A DNA stretch of 64,000 nucleotides from Legionella parisiensis (GTDB lineage Bacteria; Pseudomonadota; Gammaproteobacteria; Legionellales; Legionellaceae), in the NCBI RefSeq assembly GCF_001467945.1, contig NZ_LNYQ01000013.1, positions 2,363,098 to 2,427,097 on the forward strand, written 5' to 3'. Of this stretch, positions 44,680-54,356 are shown piece by piece. A program made the translations under genes and the position numbers. Every line of letters begins with the position of its first letter. Positions within the stretch are counted from its first letter, which is position 1. The notes beneath the pieces are model-generated. The model was given only the letters and a program-made list of their open reading frames with translations, was not told the origin of the DNA and made no database searches.

Positions 44680-47600
44680 TGTTCAGAGCCAGATTCAGTT
44701 TATTATTGTTTAGCTTAATAACGTTAAAAGTTTATGCTATTGAGATCAATCCAAAACAGATTTTATTGGATCAGGTGATTTGGGGTGAGACCTATTATAG
44801 AGATGATTTTGTAAAAAACTCTCTTGACCGTTTGCAATTGATCGCCCCTAATGATCCAGAGGTTCTTGCAGCACGCATCAGACTTGCGATACGCCAAAAG
44901 AACCTGATTCTAGCAGAAGAACTAGTTGAGGAATTAAAACAAAAAGCCCCCGATTCAGTTGAATACAAGCAAGCTAAAATGAGTTTACTCCTTACACAGC
45001 CCGAAACAAGACTAAAATTGCAACAAGCAAGAATAATGGCAATGTCTGGACATCTGGATAAGGCTAAAGCTCAATATGATGCTCTTTTTCATGGGATTTT
45101 TCCCACGCCCGAATTAAGTACTGAATATTGGCGTATCGTCTCAAGAATCCCCGCTCAACGTCAAAATGCATTTAACCATTTGCAACAACTTTATAATTTT
45201 TTAAACGCACATAAAGTGTATTCGAATAACAATAATCAGGATAATTGGTCTTATGCTCTCAAAGAGAGGCTTGCAGAATTATGGGTGTCCCGTGGTGAAG
45301 CCTCATTTCAAGCTGGTCATATCGATTCGGCACAAAAGCAATATCAGCAAGCCCTACTTTTAGATAACAGGAATTATGATGCTTGGGTTGGTATAGGCGA
45401 AGTAGCATTTGCCCGCAAAAATTTCATTAATGCGGAACAAGCATTTAAACACGCGTTGGTCATTAGTCCTGGAAAGGGTACTGCAGTCTTTGGCCTTGTT
45501 GGCATTTACAAACGTGAATCATTACAAAAGGCCTTAAATTACCTAAATAGTTTGCCAGAAGATTTAAAAAGCAAATTTAAAGATGCTCAACTTAGTTTGG
45601 AAAGCGCTTTATTACAAGAGAAGGCGGAACGTCTCGAAAAAGAAAACAAATGGAAAGAAGCAATAGAAAAGTACAGGCAAGCACTAAAAATTGACCCGGA
45701 TAATGTTTGGTTAACTTATCATTTCGCCTTAGCATTGAATCATGAAGGCGAACTCAAAAAAGCACATGATTTATTTAAGCAGTTGATAGCGAAACAACGA
45801 AAAAATCCAATTCAAGTATATGCTTATGCACTTTTTTTATCGAGTATTGATCAGTTACAACAAGCGCTGAACCATCTTCATACTTTACCACAAAAACAGT
45901 GGAATGAAGGCATGCGACAATTGGCCGAACGCCTGACCACGGAATTGATTTTAGAACACGCTCAACAATTACGTGATAGTGGCGATAAACAAGGCGCAGT
46001 AGCTTATTTAATGCGTCAAACCCAGACCACACCTATCAAACTCACTTTAGGAGATTGGGCTTTGCTCGATGGTGAATTTGCAAGCGCATTGAATTATTAT
46101 CAAGATGTGAAAACTCATGAACCTCTCAATGCTGATGCAAATATTGGAGTTATAGAATCACTCATCGCTTTGGGAAAGAAGAAAGAGGCGTATCAGTTGC
46201 TGCAACAGCAGCAACAGCTCCAATTGGATTTTAATCTTAACATGCAAAGAAGGTTAGCGAATGCCTGGAATGCTGTAGGAAACTCTCAAAAAGCATTAAC
46301 TATATTCAACCATCTTAAACAACAAAGTATTAATACGGCACCTAGTCAGGATAGTGCACTTATATTTCGCGATGCTGCCCGTTTGGAAACACAACTTCGC
46401 TTGCCCAAATTAGCTCGGGAAGATTACAAAAAGGCAATGGTTCAAAGCACTATTACTTCACTATGGCCTACAAGCAACGATTTCTATACCTGGTTAACAC
46501 GAAACCATATAGAAGATGATTGGCTTAAACGCAGCATTCGTTCTGAATCAGCCCTACTTTATCGGCAACAAGAAACACGATTTACTGTGGATGAAGATTA
46601 CTGGCGGTTGCCGGGTACAGCCGGAATTTCTGACCTGCGTGCTGAAGATACTATAGCGCAAGCAGATTGGGCATACTCGAACGGTCGTGCATTTTTTAGA
46701 ACGGATAAAATCAATTTAGGAGCAGGAAGCTTTTCTCAAATTGATGGGGTTTATGATGATGAATTTGGTACTTGTGCTATCAATGGCTGTACAACAGGTA
46801 TCAAACAGGCGACAAAAGGTATTGGCTGGGATGGAGGCTGGCAAAATCAACTCTGGGGTTTTGACATTGGACAAACGCCTATAGGATTTCCTGTAAAAAA
46901 TTGGATTGGCGGCATCAATTACAACGGTGAAATACGACATGTGGGCTGGACAATCACAGCATCCCAACGCCCTATGACGAACTCCTTACTTTCTTTTTCG
47001 GGTACAGCTGATCCCAATACGGGAGTCGTGTGGGGAGGAGTAGTTGCTACAGGCCTTACTTTGTCACTGAGTTACGATCGCGGCGAAGCTCATGGGGTCT
47101 GGGCTAATATTATTGGCAGTAAGCTAACTGGGAAAAACGTGCTCTCTAATAAACGTATTCTCTTATTAGATGGTTATTATTACAAAATCATTAATGAAGA
47201 GAACCGTCGTCTTTCCATTGGAGTCACAAATATGATCTGGCACTATGAAAAGAATCTATTTGGATATACTCTTGGACAAGGTGGGTACTTTAGCCCTAAT
47301 TTTTATGTATCATTTTCACTCCCGATAAATTACCGCCGGCGTACTGCAAACTGGTCTTATGAATTGGGCGGTTCGATAACCTATTCACGTGACACAACCA
47401 AAGACTTGGTTGGTTATCCCTTACCCAACCTGATTCCAAATTTTGATCCTTCGCAAAACTTCATTCAACCGGGTGGACCTGGCACAGGCTATGGTTATTC
47501 TATACTTGCACTGATAGAACGTCGACTTGGTTCACATTTTGTTATTGGAGGATGGTTAGATATCCAACAATCAACAGACTATACCCCAAGTCACGCGGCT

Positions 47601-47687
47601 CTTTTCCTTCGCTACTCATTGGAGGGCTGGCAAGGAGATATGAACATGCCAATCGTTCCATTAGTACCTTATTCTAATTTTAGATAA
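44679..47687 (+). CDS. bcsC: Cellulose export protein BcsC (TPR and outer-membrane barrel)
   Basis: A 1002-residue exporter. A signal peptide (RFSLLLFSLITLKVYA) is followed by TPR repeats over about 50-600 (AQKQYQQALLLDNRNYDAWVGIG-type units, EKYRQALKIDPDNVW near 330). The C-terminal 300 residues form the BcsC beta-barrel, ending LRYSLEGWQGDMNMP. E. coli BcsC is 1157 residues, so this form has fewer TPRs. It lies apart from bcsRQABZ, separated by four genes, and is coupled to pgi. Confidence 0.93.
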   Translation: MFRARFSLLLFSLITLKVYAIEINPKQILLDQVIWGETYYRDDFVKNSLDRLQLIAPNDPEVLAARIRLAIRQKNLILAEELVEELKQKAPDSVEYKQAKMSLLLTQPETRLKLQQARIMAMSGHLDKAKAQYDALFHGIFPTPELSTEYWRIVSRIPAQRQNAFNHLQQLYNFLNAHKVYSNNNNQDNWSYALKERLAELWVSRGEASFQAGHIDSAQKQYQQALLLDNRNYDAWVGIGEVAFARKNFINAEQAFKHALVISPGKGTAVFGLVGIYKRESLQKALNYLNSLPEDLKSKFKDAQLSLESALLQEKAERLEKENKWKEAIEKYRQALKIDPDNVWLTYHFALALNHEGELKKAHDLFKQLIAKQRKNPIQVYAYALFLSSIDQLQQALNHLHTLPQKQWNEGMRQLAERLTTELILEHAQQLRDSGDKQGAVAYLMRQTQTTPIKLTLGDWALLDGEFASALNYYQDVKTHEPLNADANIGVIESLIALGKKKEAYQLLQQQQQLQLDFNLNMQRRLANAWNAVGNSQKALTIFNHLKQQSINTAPSQDSALIFRDAARLETQLRLPKLAREDYKKAMVQSTITSLWPTSNDFYTWLTRNHIEDDWLKRSIRSESALLYRQQETRFTVDEDYWRLPGTAGISDLRAEDTIAQADWAYSNGRAFFRTDKINLGAGSFSQIDGVYDDEFGTCAINGCTTGIKQATKGIGWDGGWQNQLWGFDIGQTPIGFPVKNWIGGINYNGEIRHVGWTITASQRPMTNSLLSFSGTADPNTGVVWGGVVATGLTLSLSYDRGEAHGVWANIIGSKLTGKNVLSNKRILLLDGYYYKIINEENRRLSIGVTNMIWHYEKNLFGYTLGQGGYFSPNFYVSFSLPINYRRRTANWSYELGGSITYSRDTTKDLVGYPLPNLIPNFDPSQNFIQPGGPGTGYGYSILALIERRLGSHFVIGGWLDIQQSTDYTPSHAALFLRYSLEGWQGDMNMPIVPLVPYSNFR

Positions 47688-47927
47688 TAACTAATCTTAT
47701 GTTGTATTTAACGAGCAAACGCATGTGCTGTATCAGATTCATAAAAAACTTGAATTGGTTAAGCCTGTAATAGAAAAATAATCCTGTGGAGAGATGTATT
47801 GATTTGATACACAACTTACTATCCTGATTTAATGGTTAGTATTAGATGTCTTAGTTCAGCAAAAAGAGAAAGTTTTCAAAACAAAACAGTAAAAACCCTC
47901 ATCGGATCCTAATTGAGGAGAATTAAA

Positions 47928-47984
47928 GTGCTTAAGGAAAATATTAGCCTAAAGCTTCCTTGCTATACGAAGTCAAAAGCGTAA
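47928..47984 (+). CDS. 18-codon ORF with a strong ribosome site (doubtful)
   Basis: GTG start, product MLKENISLKLPCYTKSKA, preceded at 7 bases by GAGGAG. It is inside the 342-bp gap between bcsC and bcsG and overlaps the left arm of the hairpin at 47978. It could be a small protein or the remnant of a gene start. The remainder of 47688-47927 is AT-rich and holds nothing else I recognise. Confidence 0.25.
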   Translation: MLKENISLKLPCYTKSKA

Positions 47985-48023
47985 CAACGGTCTTTAAATA
48001 GAATTCAAGACAATTGTTACGCT
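47978..48023 (-). terminator. Terminator of bcsG
   Basis: AGCGTAACAA (47978-47987) and TTGTTACGCT (48014-48023) form a perfect 10-bp stem, with an inner GTCTT/AAGAC pair. It is 7 bases after the bcsG stop on the minus strand and is followed by TTTTGACTT. Confidence 0.6.
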
Positions 48024-48029
48024 TAGACA

Positions 48030-49676
48030 TTATTGAGGATAAGGTACCCAGTTATTGTCACCTTTCAATAAAATATAAAATTTATCTTGATATTTCATCA
48101 CAGTAACACCTTCATTTGATGCAACCAACGGGGTTTGAGGTAAATTTTTGGTCAGTGTTTCTAAACTTACATTTTCCTGAGTAAATATCTTTCCATCGAC
48201 TAAACGCGCAATTAACTCTGAAATAGCCAAATAACTGCTTGGTTCATTTATTTGTATTTGAGTAGGTTTTGCTTTCAAACCAATAAATTTAATTCCAACA
48301 GGGACATGTGTAATGCCTGGGCTAGGAATGTCACGTAAACCTGGCATTTGTAATTTATCCCCAACAAGATTAGCCCCATGTTCCGGGATAAAAACTACAA
48401 CTGCTTTACGTCCTGAATTTTCCAATGCGGTAAAGAAATTCATCGTTTGATCTAAAAGTTTCTTTGCCCTCGCCCCGTAGGGCGCAGGCGTATTTTCACC
48501 AATAAATGTATTACCATCATGAAGCGAAATTTCATTATAGTAGGTAACATTGCGTTTCTTACTTGAATCAATCTGTTGCTTAAGCCATTTATCCAATAAT
48601 TGACCATCATCCGAAAGCAATTTTCCATCAAATGAAACAAGATCAGGGCGTATGCCCGCTCGCGACATTAAAGGTACGTCCTCTAAACCACCATATTCTT
48701 TTATCTCTTTGAGAAAATTACCAAACTCACCTTCGTGGTCAAGCATCATCTCAGGAGAAAAACCAAGCTTAGCTAAGTTATCCAAAATATAACAATTTTG
48801 GGCTACAGGCTTATAAAGACCAGCATGGGAAGTTTGGCCACAGCTTGCACGTAATAAACGTATTGCAGCAGGGCCGCTATATGAAGCAGCCGTATTGAAT
48901 TGGTTAAAGAGAATATCAAATTTACTCCATAGAGGATGATCTCTCAAATGCACTGCATCGATATCTGACCAGGCAAGAGAGCATATCTGAATAAATAGGA
49001 CATCAAAAGGCTGATCATCAGCAGAAATAGCGCTTGGAAAAACAGTATGTAGTCCTTTTTGCTGCTCATAAAATTGGTTCAAGTATGTATTTAGATTATC
49101 GTTGGTAGGCGGCAAATTACTGTTTAGCTCGACTGATCCGCTTACTTTAGTCTCTGCAGCAGCTTGCCCATTAGTCGTTGCAGTCTTGCTTTCTATCGGT
49201 AAAAAATTAATAGCTGGTCCTGTTAAAGTGAGAATATTTAACCAAATTAAAGCAATTACTGTAAACGTAGTAATGCGAATCCATTGCGAAAGAAATAAGT
49301 ACGCGACTAAGAGAATAAAAGCCATACCTATCAATTGCCAATTAATAAAACGATTTAATAGTTCAAGAAGATAATTAGAACTGAATGCAAAAAGATTTGT
49401 ACCCTGACTCATAATTGAACTTAAACCAGGTAACCATGTATCGTGATATAAAAGAGCGATACCTATTGGAAAAGCTATCCAATTACGGCAGCGATGAAGA
49501 AATAATGATGGTAAAGGGAATAATAAAAAAGCCAAAAATACTAGATTAATAAAAGGATGAAAATTTAAATATCCACTCCATAAAAGAGCAAACTTCAATA
49601 GAAAATAATAGTTCCAACCATTTATATCACGCCATTTTACGCGGATTTTTTCTCGCGTCTGAACTGTTTCCATCAT
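48030..49676 (-). CDS. bcsG: Cellulose phosphoethanolamine transferase BcsG
   Basis: A 548-residue inner-membrane enzyme that adds phosphoethanolamine from phosphatidylethanolamine to cellulose. Four to five N-terminal helices (about 25-155) are followed by a periplasmic alkaline-phosphatase-like domain. RLLRASCGQTSHAG holds the catalytic Ser near 276, matching Ser278 of E. coli. PEHGANLVGDKLQMPGLRDI and ITHVPVGIKF are the C-terminal metal-site regions. It is convergent with bcsC. Neither bcsE nor bcsF is seen here. Confidence 0.92.
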   Translation of the reverse strand: MMETVQTREKIRVKWRDINGWNYYFLLKFALLWSGYLNFHPFINLVFLAFLLFPLPSLFLHRCRNWIAFPIGIALLYHDTWLPGLSSIMSQGTNLFAFSSNYLLELLNRFINWQLIGMAFILLVAYLFLSQWIRITTFTVIALIWLNILTLTGPAINFLPIESKTATTNGQAAAETKVSGSVELNSNLPPTNDNLNTYLNQFYEQQKGLHTVFPSAISADDQPFDVLFIQICSLAWSDIDAVHLRDHPLWSKFDILFNQFNTAASYSGPAAIRLLRASCGQTSHAGLYKPVAQNCYILDNLAKLGFSPEMMLDHEGEFGNFLKEIKEYGGLEDVPLMSRAGIRPDLVSFDGKLLSDDGQLLDKWLKQQIDSSKKRNVTYYNEISLHDGNTFIGENTPAPYGARAKKLLDQTMNFFTALENSGRKAVVVFIPEHGANLVGDKLQMPGLRDIPSPGITHVPVGIKFIGLKAKPTQIQINEPSSYLAISELIARLVDGKIFTQENVSLETLTKNLPQTPLVASNEGVTVMKYQDKFYILLKGDNNWVPYPQ

Positions 49677-49922
49677 TACTATTCTTTGTCCATAATAAAT
49701 AATTGATCAATTGATATGCCCAACTGACTTTATCAAAATCCGTTCGCGCAAAGCAGGCATGACAGATATAGAGTATTAAATCCTTTTTAATTTTTTAGTG
49801 TAACAGGATATATAAGATATTCAATGTAAAATAGTTACTTTGCATATACTTTATCTAGATCCATTCTTGACATCAACCCATGCATCTTGGTATTTTTATA
49901 TAAATTAAAAATATAGGACAAT

Positions 49923-50759
49923 ATGTTTAAAAACAAGACCATTTCAATTATCGGTGCAGGCCATTTAGGAAGTGCTGTAGCACGTGGCCTGATTAAAAGT
50001 GGACATCCTGCAAACTCCATAATATTTAGCAATCGGGATCCCAGTAAATCAGAGCGCTTGGCTAAAGAACTAGGGGTACTGTCAGCAAAAAACAATACTC
50101 AGGCCGTCATGAACGCTGATATCCTTATTCTTGCTGTAAAACCTCAGTTTATGCAAAATGTCTGTCAAGAAATTAGCCCACCCATGCAACAAAAACAACC
50201 TGTTTTTATTTCTTTAGTGGGTGCAATAGATATTGAGAACATAACTCGTTGGCTCGACAAGAAAGACTTAGGAATTATTCGTGTTATGACCAATACCCCA
50301 ACTGAATTTTGCAAAGGTACATCTGCTTTATTTGCTAATTCTTCTGCAACATCGGAGCATAAATTATTAGTTGAGAGCCTTTTTAATGACGTAGGTTACA
50401 CATTTTGGGTTGAGAAGGAATCCATCCTTGATACACTTACAGCCCCTATTGGTTGTGCACCAGCGTATGTCTTTCTGTTTCTTGAGGCATTGCAAAAAGC
50501 AGCAGTCAGTAGAGGCATTCCAGAAGAGCTCTCCGAAAGAATTGCCCTGGAATCTGTTTTCGGTGCTGCAGAATTAGCTAAAAAATCAGGACGTTCTTTT
50601 GCTCAATTAAGAGCAGGTGTTAGTACTCCTAACGGAGTGACAGCTCATTCTTTGGAAAAACTTTCTTTTCCTGATTTTTTTGATCTTTTTAAGCAAGTTT
50701 ACGCAGCTGCTGAAGAACGTATTGAGCAAATAACTCTGTCATTAAATACTGACATTTAG
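49923..50759 (+). CDS. proC: Pyrroline-5-carboxylate reductase
   Basis: Last step of proline synthesis. The 278-residue protein opens with ISIIGAGHLGSAVARGLI (NAD(P)H site), then ILAVKPQFM near 75, VMTNTPTEFCKGTSALF, and the C-terminal LRAGVSTPNGVTAHSLEKL, all typical. The start ATG at 49923 lacks a strong ribosome site (ATAGGACAAT). It is usually found next to yggS/yggT; here it lies 30 kb away between bcsG and damX. Confidence 0.96.
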   Translation: MFKNKTISIIGAGHLGSAVARGLIKSGHPANSIIFSNRDPSKSERLAKELGVLSAKNNTQAVMNADILILAVKPQFMQNVCQEISPPMQQKQPVFISLVGAIDIENITRWLDKKDLGIIRVMTNTPTEFCKGTSALFANSSATSEHKLLVESLFNDVGYTFWVEKESILDTLTAPIGCAPAYVFLFLEALQKAAVSRGIPEELSERIALESVFGAAELAKKSGRSFAQLRAGVSTPNGVTAHSLEKLSFPDFFDLFKQVYAAAEERIEQITLSLNTDI

Positions 50760-50772
50760 CGTTGGGTATAAC

Positions 50773-50860
50773 GTAGCCTGTTTGCAGCGCGGCGAAACTC
50801 GGGAAATTTGGAAATTAAAACACCCTGAGTTCCGCTGCGCTAAACTCAGCTTCGCTCTTA
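50773..50860. repeat. GTAGCC repeat, copy 4 (right arm eroded)
   Basis: Starts GTAGCCTGTTTGCAGCGCGG; inner arms GCAGCGCGGCGAAACTCGGG and CCCTGAGTTCCGCTGCGC pair well, but the terminal CCAGGCTAC is replaced by unrelated sequence. It lies between the convergent proC and damX and may serve as their terminator. Confidence 0.6.
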
Positions 50861-50887
50861 TGATTGGCTAATCAAGCCCAGAACGAT

Positions 50888-52348
50888 TTAGCTTAGATTG
50901 GATACTGGCCTGACCCAAGGATGTAACTTAACTAAAGCTGGTGGTAACTTAGTCACATTACGCTGTGCCTCAGCCCTACTTTCAAATTCCCCGACAGTCA
51001 GTATGTACCAAACACCTTTTGAATTAGCGAAATGTCTTATTTTGGCATTTTGAGTGAGTAAATGATTATTTTGTTGAAAACGCTCTATATCATTTTTATT
51101 ATGGCTCGCAGCAACCTGTATGGTATAAAGAGGCTTACTTGCATTTGAGGATGATTGCTCTTTTTCACTTTGTTTTGCCGTTGGGATCTCGACAGTTTTT
51201 GATTCCCGTGTCAGATCAGATTCTGGGCTTTCCCGTTTAAACTCAGACTCAGGAATTCTAGGTTCTTGCTCCGCTAAATTTTTCATTTGTAATTTGGGAA
51301 TCACAACGACCTTATCAATAATTGCAACAGTATCACTAGACATCTCATCATTGAGGTCATCCAAAATTTGTTTTTTGGGCAAAGAAGCATAAACCAATTG
51401 TCGTGTTGAAGAGTCTTCCCAAGAAGGAATTTGACTCACTAATACTTCAGGCTGCACTTGCTGCTTGACCACTCCAGGTACAGTACTTTTGTCCAGTACT
51501 TCAGAAGCCGTCACTAAATGATAAAAGAATGAAAGTTCAGTGTTTCTGGCAAAATAAAAACTCATAAGTCCTGCGATCACAGCCAGGCTGGCTGCAACAC
51601 CTATTTTTTTTATTAATTTTCGTGGCTCTTTTTTCTTTTGGGTAGCACACTTAAATATAAATGACTCCAAGTTACTATTAATTGTTGCAAGCTTTCCTTT
51701 CGTAAGTTGATAAAACTGCTTAAACTGTGCATCAGTTAATGGTTTGCTGATCAAATGTGCAGCCATGGCACGTTGTAACACATAAGTCCTTGTTTCGTTT
51801 TCATTCAGCGATCCTAATTCTATGCTATGAACTAAATTATCGAAAAACGAAGCGACTAAATTATTAAGCGTTGCAACAATTGAATAGTCCGATATGAGGC
51901 AAAGATGGAAGAAACTAAAGTTTTCTTGATTTTTTATTGCCAACATTGCTTCTTTAATTAGAGACTCAGGTAAATGTTGTGCATCATCAATCAAGAGCAA
52001 GACATGCGCCTTACGTTCATTAATCTGTGCAACTAAAAAGCTAATATCTGTATTTTCATCATGATTCAGATGGAGTTGGCGTGCAATTTCCTGGATAATG
52101 CTTTCCCTATTGCAGGGAGCCTTCACTGTCATAGAAACAGATTTGATTTGTTGATCTAAATTACTTTGTAACAATGTTCCAAAGGAAGTTTTACCTCCCT
52201 CTTTCTCTGATAAAATCGTAATAAGCACGTTGTTAAAAAGAATTAAATGATTGATGAAATCAATCTTAGCGAGCCAGGATCCGGGTTTAAACAATACTCT
52301 TGGTTGAATTACAGCCGCTACCTCAGACCGAATTATTCCCTCTTTCAT
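50888..52348 (-). CDS. damX: DamX-like SPOR-domain protein with AAA domain
   Basis: A 486-residue protein of the DamX type found downstream of aroKB. Residues 1-240 form an AAA-like ATPase domain: ILSEKEGGKTSFG is the Walker A (first Gly replaced by Ser), VLLLIDDAQHLPESL the Walker B. A single membrane helix follows (IGVAASLAVIAGLMSFYFA, about 250-270). The region 290-400 is linker, and a C-terminal SPOR domain binds peptidoglycan (YTIQVAASHNKNDI, WYILTVGEFESRAEAQRNV). The ATG at 52348 has GAGGAG within aroB, so a 26-base overlap is real. Septal localisation is expected. Confidence 0.88.
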   Translation of the reverse strand: MKEGIIRSEVAAVIQPRVLFKPGSWLAKIDFINHLILFNNVLITILSEKEGGKTSFGTLLQSNLDQQIKSVSMTVKAPCNRESIIQEIARQLHLNHDENTDISFLVAQINERKAHVLLLIDDAQHLPESLIKEAMLAIKNQENFSFFHLCLISDYSIVATLNNLVASFFDNLVHSIELGSLNENETRTYVLQRAMAAHLISKPLTDAQFKQFYQLTKGKLATINSNLESFIFKCATQKKKEPRKLIKKIGVAASLAVIAGLMSFYFARNTELSFFYHLVTASEVLDKSTVPGVVKQQVQPEVLVSQIPSWEDSSTRQLVYASLPKKQILDDLNDEMSSDTVAIIDKVVVIPKLQMKNLAEQEPRIPESEFKRESPESDLTRESKTVEIPTAKQSEKEQSSSNASKPLYTIQVAASHNKNDIERFQQNNHLLTQNAKIRHFANSKGVWYILTVGEFESRAEAQRNVTKLPPALVKLHPWVRPVSNLS

Positions 52349-53453
52349 TTTGATTCTCCTCTACAGCCGCATCAAGTGCATTATATAAACAATCCTCTGT
52401 TACGCTGGCATCAAGATAACAATCACCGAGCTTTTTAATCAACACAAAGCGTAAACAGTTATTTTTAATTTTTTTATCCGATTGCATTAAATTTTTTAGT
52501 TTTTCCAAATTAACAGTTCTTGGAATTTTGTGTGGCAAACCCGCGAAACGCAGAATTTGTTCTATTTGTTCTACCAATTGCTTATCAACTAAATGCATTT
52601 TATGCGACAAAACTGCAGCACAGTATAAACCTATCGCTACTGCTTCACCATGTAACCATTGTTGATAATGAGTGTATGTTTCCAGCGCATGAGCAAAAGT
52701 ATGTCCAAGATTCAGTAAGGCTCGTTGCCCAGCTTCCTTTTCATCGGTTTCAACAAACTGAGCTTTGATACGGCAACATTCAGCAATTAACTGGGGTAAC
52801 TGCAAACTTTTAGCAGTCAATCCCTGCTGGATTGCATCACTTAGCAATTTGAAAAATTCGCCTCCAACGAGCAAAGCATATTTTATCATTTCCGCCAAAC
52901 CGGCACGAAACTCTCTTTCTGGGAGGGTGCTTAATGTATTCAAATCAATAATCACTGCTTGAGGTTGATAAAAACTGCCAATCATATTTTTACCTAAAGC
53001 ATGATTAATTCCAGTTTTTCCACCTATGGATGCATCGATTTGTGCCAATAAAGTTGTGGGAATTTGAACCAGTTTTACCCCACGTTGATAGGTTGATGCT
53101 GCAAATCCAGTCATATCGCCAATCACACCACCACCTAAAGCTATAAGTGTGGTATCCCTATGATGTTTGTTTTGCATTAATGCATCATAAATAGCAAATA
53201 AACTTTGCTGGTTTTTATAGTGCTCTCCATCTTCTAAAATCAAAACATCACATTGAATTTCAGAGAAAGCATCTTGCACATACTTTAAATAAAAAGGGGC
53301 TATAGTCTGGTTGGTAACAATTAGAATTTGCGAAGATGTTACGATAGTTTGCAAAAATTCCAGATTTTGCAAACCATTGCGACAAATAATTATAGGATAT
53401 TGATGTTCGGTTAAAGAGACATCAACCTGTTCATAAACCTCAAAGTTCGCCAT
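52323..53453 (-). CDS. aroB: 3-dehydroquinate synthase AroB
   Basis: Second step of the shikimate pathway, DAHP to dehydroquinate, NAD and Zn dependent. The 376-residue protein shows [34 protein letters not shown] cut here: key [13 protein letters not shown] near 100, [32 protein letters not shown] near 245 and HGEAVAIGL (metal His). Overlaps aroK by 14 bases and damX by 26, so the three are one unit. Confidence 0.97.
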   Translation of the reverse strand: MANFEVYEQVDVSLTEHQYPIIICRNGLQNLEFLQTIVTSSQILIVTNQTIAPFYLKYVQDAFSEIQCDVLILEDGEHYKNQQSLFAIYDALMQNKHHRDTTLIALGGGVIGDMTGFAASTYQRGVKLVQIPTTLLAQIDASIGGKTGINHALGKNMIGSFYQPQAVIIDLNTLSTLPEREFRAGLAEMIKYALLVGGEFFKLLSDAIQQGLTAKSLQLPQLIAECCRIKAQFVETDEKEAGQRALLNLGHTFAHALETYTHYQQWLHGEAVAIGLYCAAVLSHKMHLVDKQLVEQIEQILRFAGLPHKIPRTVNLEKLKNLMQSDKKIKNNCLRFVLIKKLGDCYLDASVTEDCLYNALDAAVEENQNERGNNSV

Positions 53454-53967
53454 AAATATATTTTATTATATTATTTGCAACCGCTTTGACTGTTAATTTA
53501 TCTGTCTCAAAACTAACATCAGCTAACTCATTGTAGAATGGCTCGCGCTCATCCCTCAATAGCTCCAATCTTCCTTCAAGATCATTTGTCTGCAGTAACG
53601 GACGTTTGGTATCTCGCTTGGTTCTTTCGAATTGCTGTTGTAATGAAGTTTTAAGATAAATTACAGTTCCACGACCTGCTAAAGCATTTCTGTTTTCAGG
53701 GGTGATTACAACACCACCACCTGTTGCCAAAACAATATTGGTCTTTTGAGTTAATTCTTCAATAACTTTTTGTTCACGGCGTCTGAAACCCTCCTCACCC
53801 TCAATATCAAAAATCCAAGATATATCGGCACCAGCACGTTCTTCAATTACTTCATCCGAATCAAAAAATTCTAACTTGAGCTCCTTTGCCAAAGCACGAC
53901 CTATAGTGCTTTTACCTGCACCCATGGGTCCGATGAGAAAAATATTTCGTACTTTAACTATGCTCAT
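53440..53967 (-). CDS. aroK: Shikimate kinase
   Basis: A 175-residue P-loop kinase making shikimate 3-phosphate. [12 protein letters not shown] near 13, [20 protein letters not shown] (shikimate Asp), [17 protein letters not shown] near 78 and RPLLQT near 120 are all present. It is the first gene of aroK-aroB-damX and follows pilQ after a 389-bp spacer. Confidence 0.97.
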   Translation of the reverse strand: MSIVKVRNIFLIGPMGAGKSTIGRALAKELKLEFFDSDEVIEERAGADISWIFDIEGEEGFRRREQKVIEELTQKTNIVLATGGGVVITPENRNALAGRGTVIYLKTSLQQQFERTKRDTKRPLLQTNDLEGRLELLRDEREPFYNELADVSFETDKLTVKAVANNIIKYIYGEL

Positions 53968-54356
53968 TTTTTATTACATACCTCTTTAACTGAAATGTCA
54001 TTAATTAAAGATCGAGCCCAAAATAACTTCCCATTTTAGTCTTGGACTAAAGTATGGTAATTTGCCAAAACGAGGATATTGGGGCTCAATCCTAACTGTA
54101 TTTTTCGCAGTTAGAAATTCCCGCCCATTATTCTACAACAAAATGGGCATATTTTATAACTATTTACTCTTAATCATTTATTATTATATCACTTCATTAA
54201 AAAATAAGTCTGTAGAATCGCACTATAACATCGCTAAAAATTTGTAGTTCTTGATGCAACAAAAATGTCCGAACTGAGATGAAGTCCCTGAAGCAAACTC
54301 CAGCGTCTCAGGAACATCTCTCTTAAACTCAGTTCATCTCAAGATCATGATAAATC
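53968..54356. other. Structured intergenic region between pilQ and aroK
   Basis: No convincing gene. Three dyads are visible: an imperfect 74-bp inverted repeat with ends GAGCCC/GGGCTC (54014-54087), GCCCAT...ATGGGC (54123-54148), and TGAGATGAA (54275-54283)/TTCATCTCA (54333-54341) with an inner CCTGA/TCAGG. The last lies 16 bases after pilQ and may end the pil transcript. The aroK promoter should be in the AT-rich part. Confidence 0.55.
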
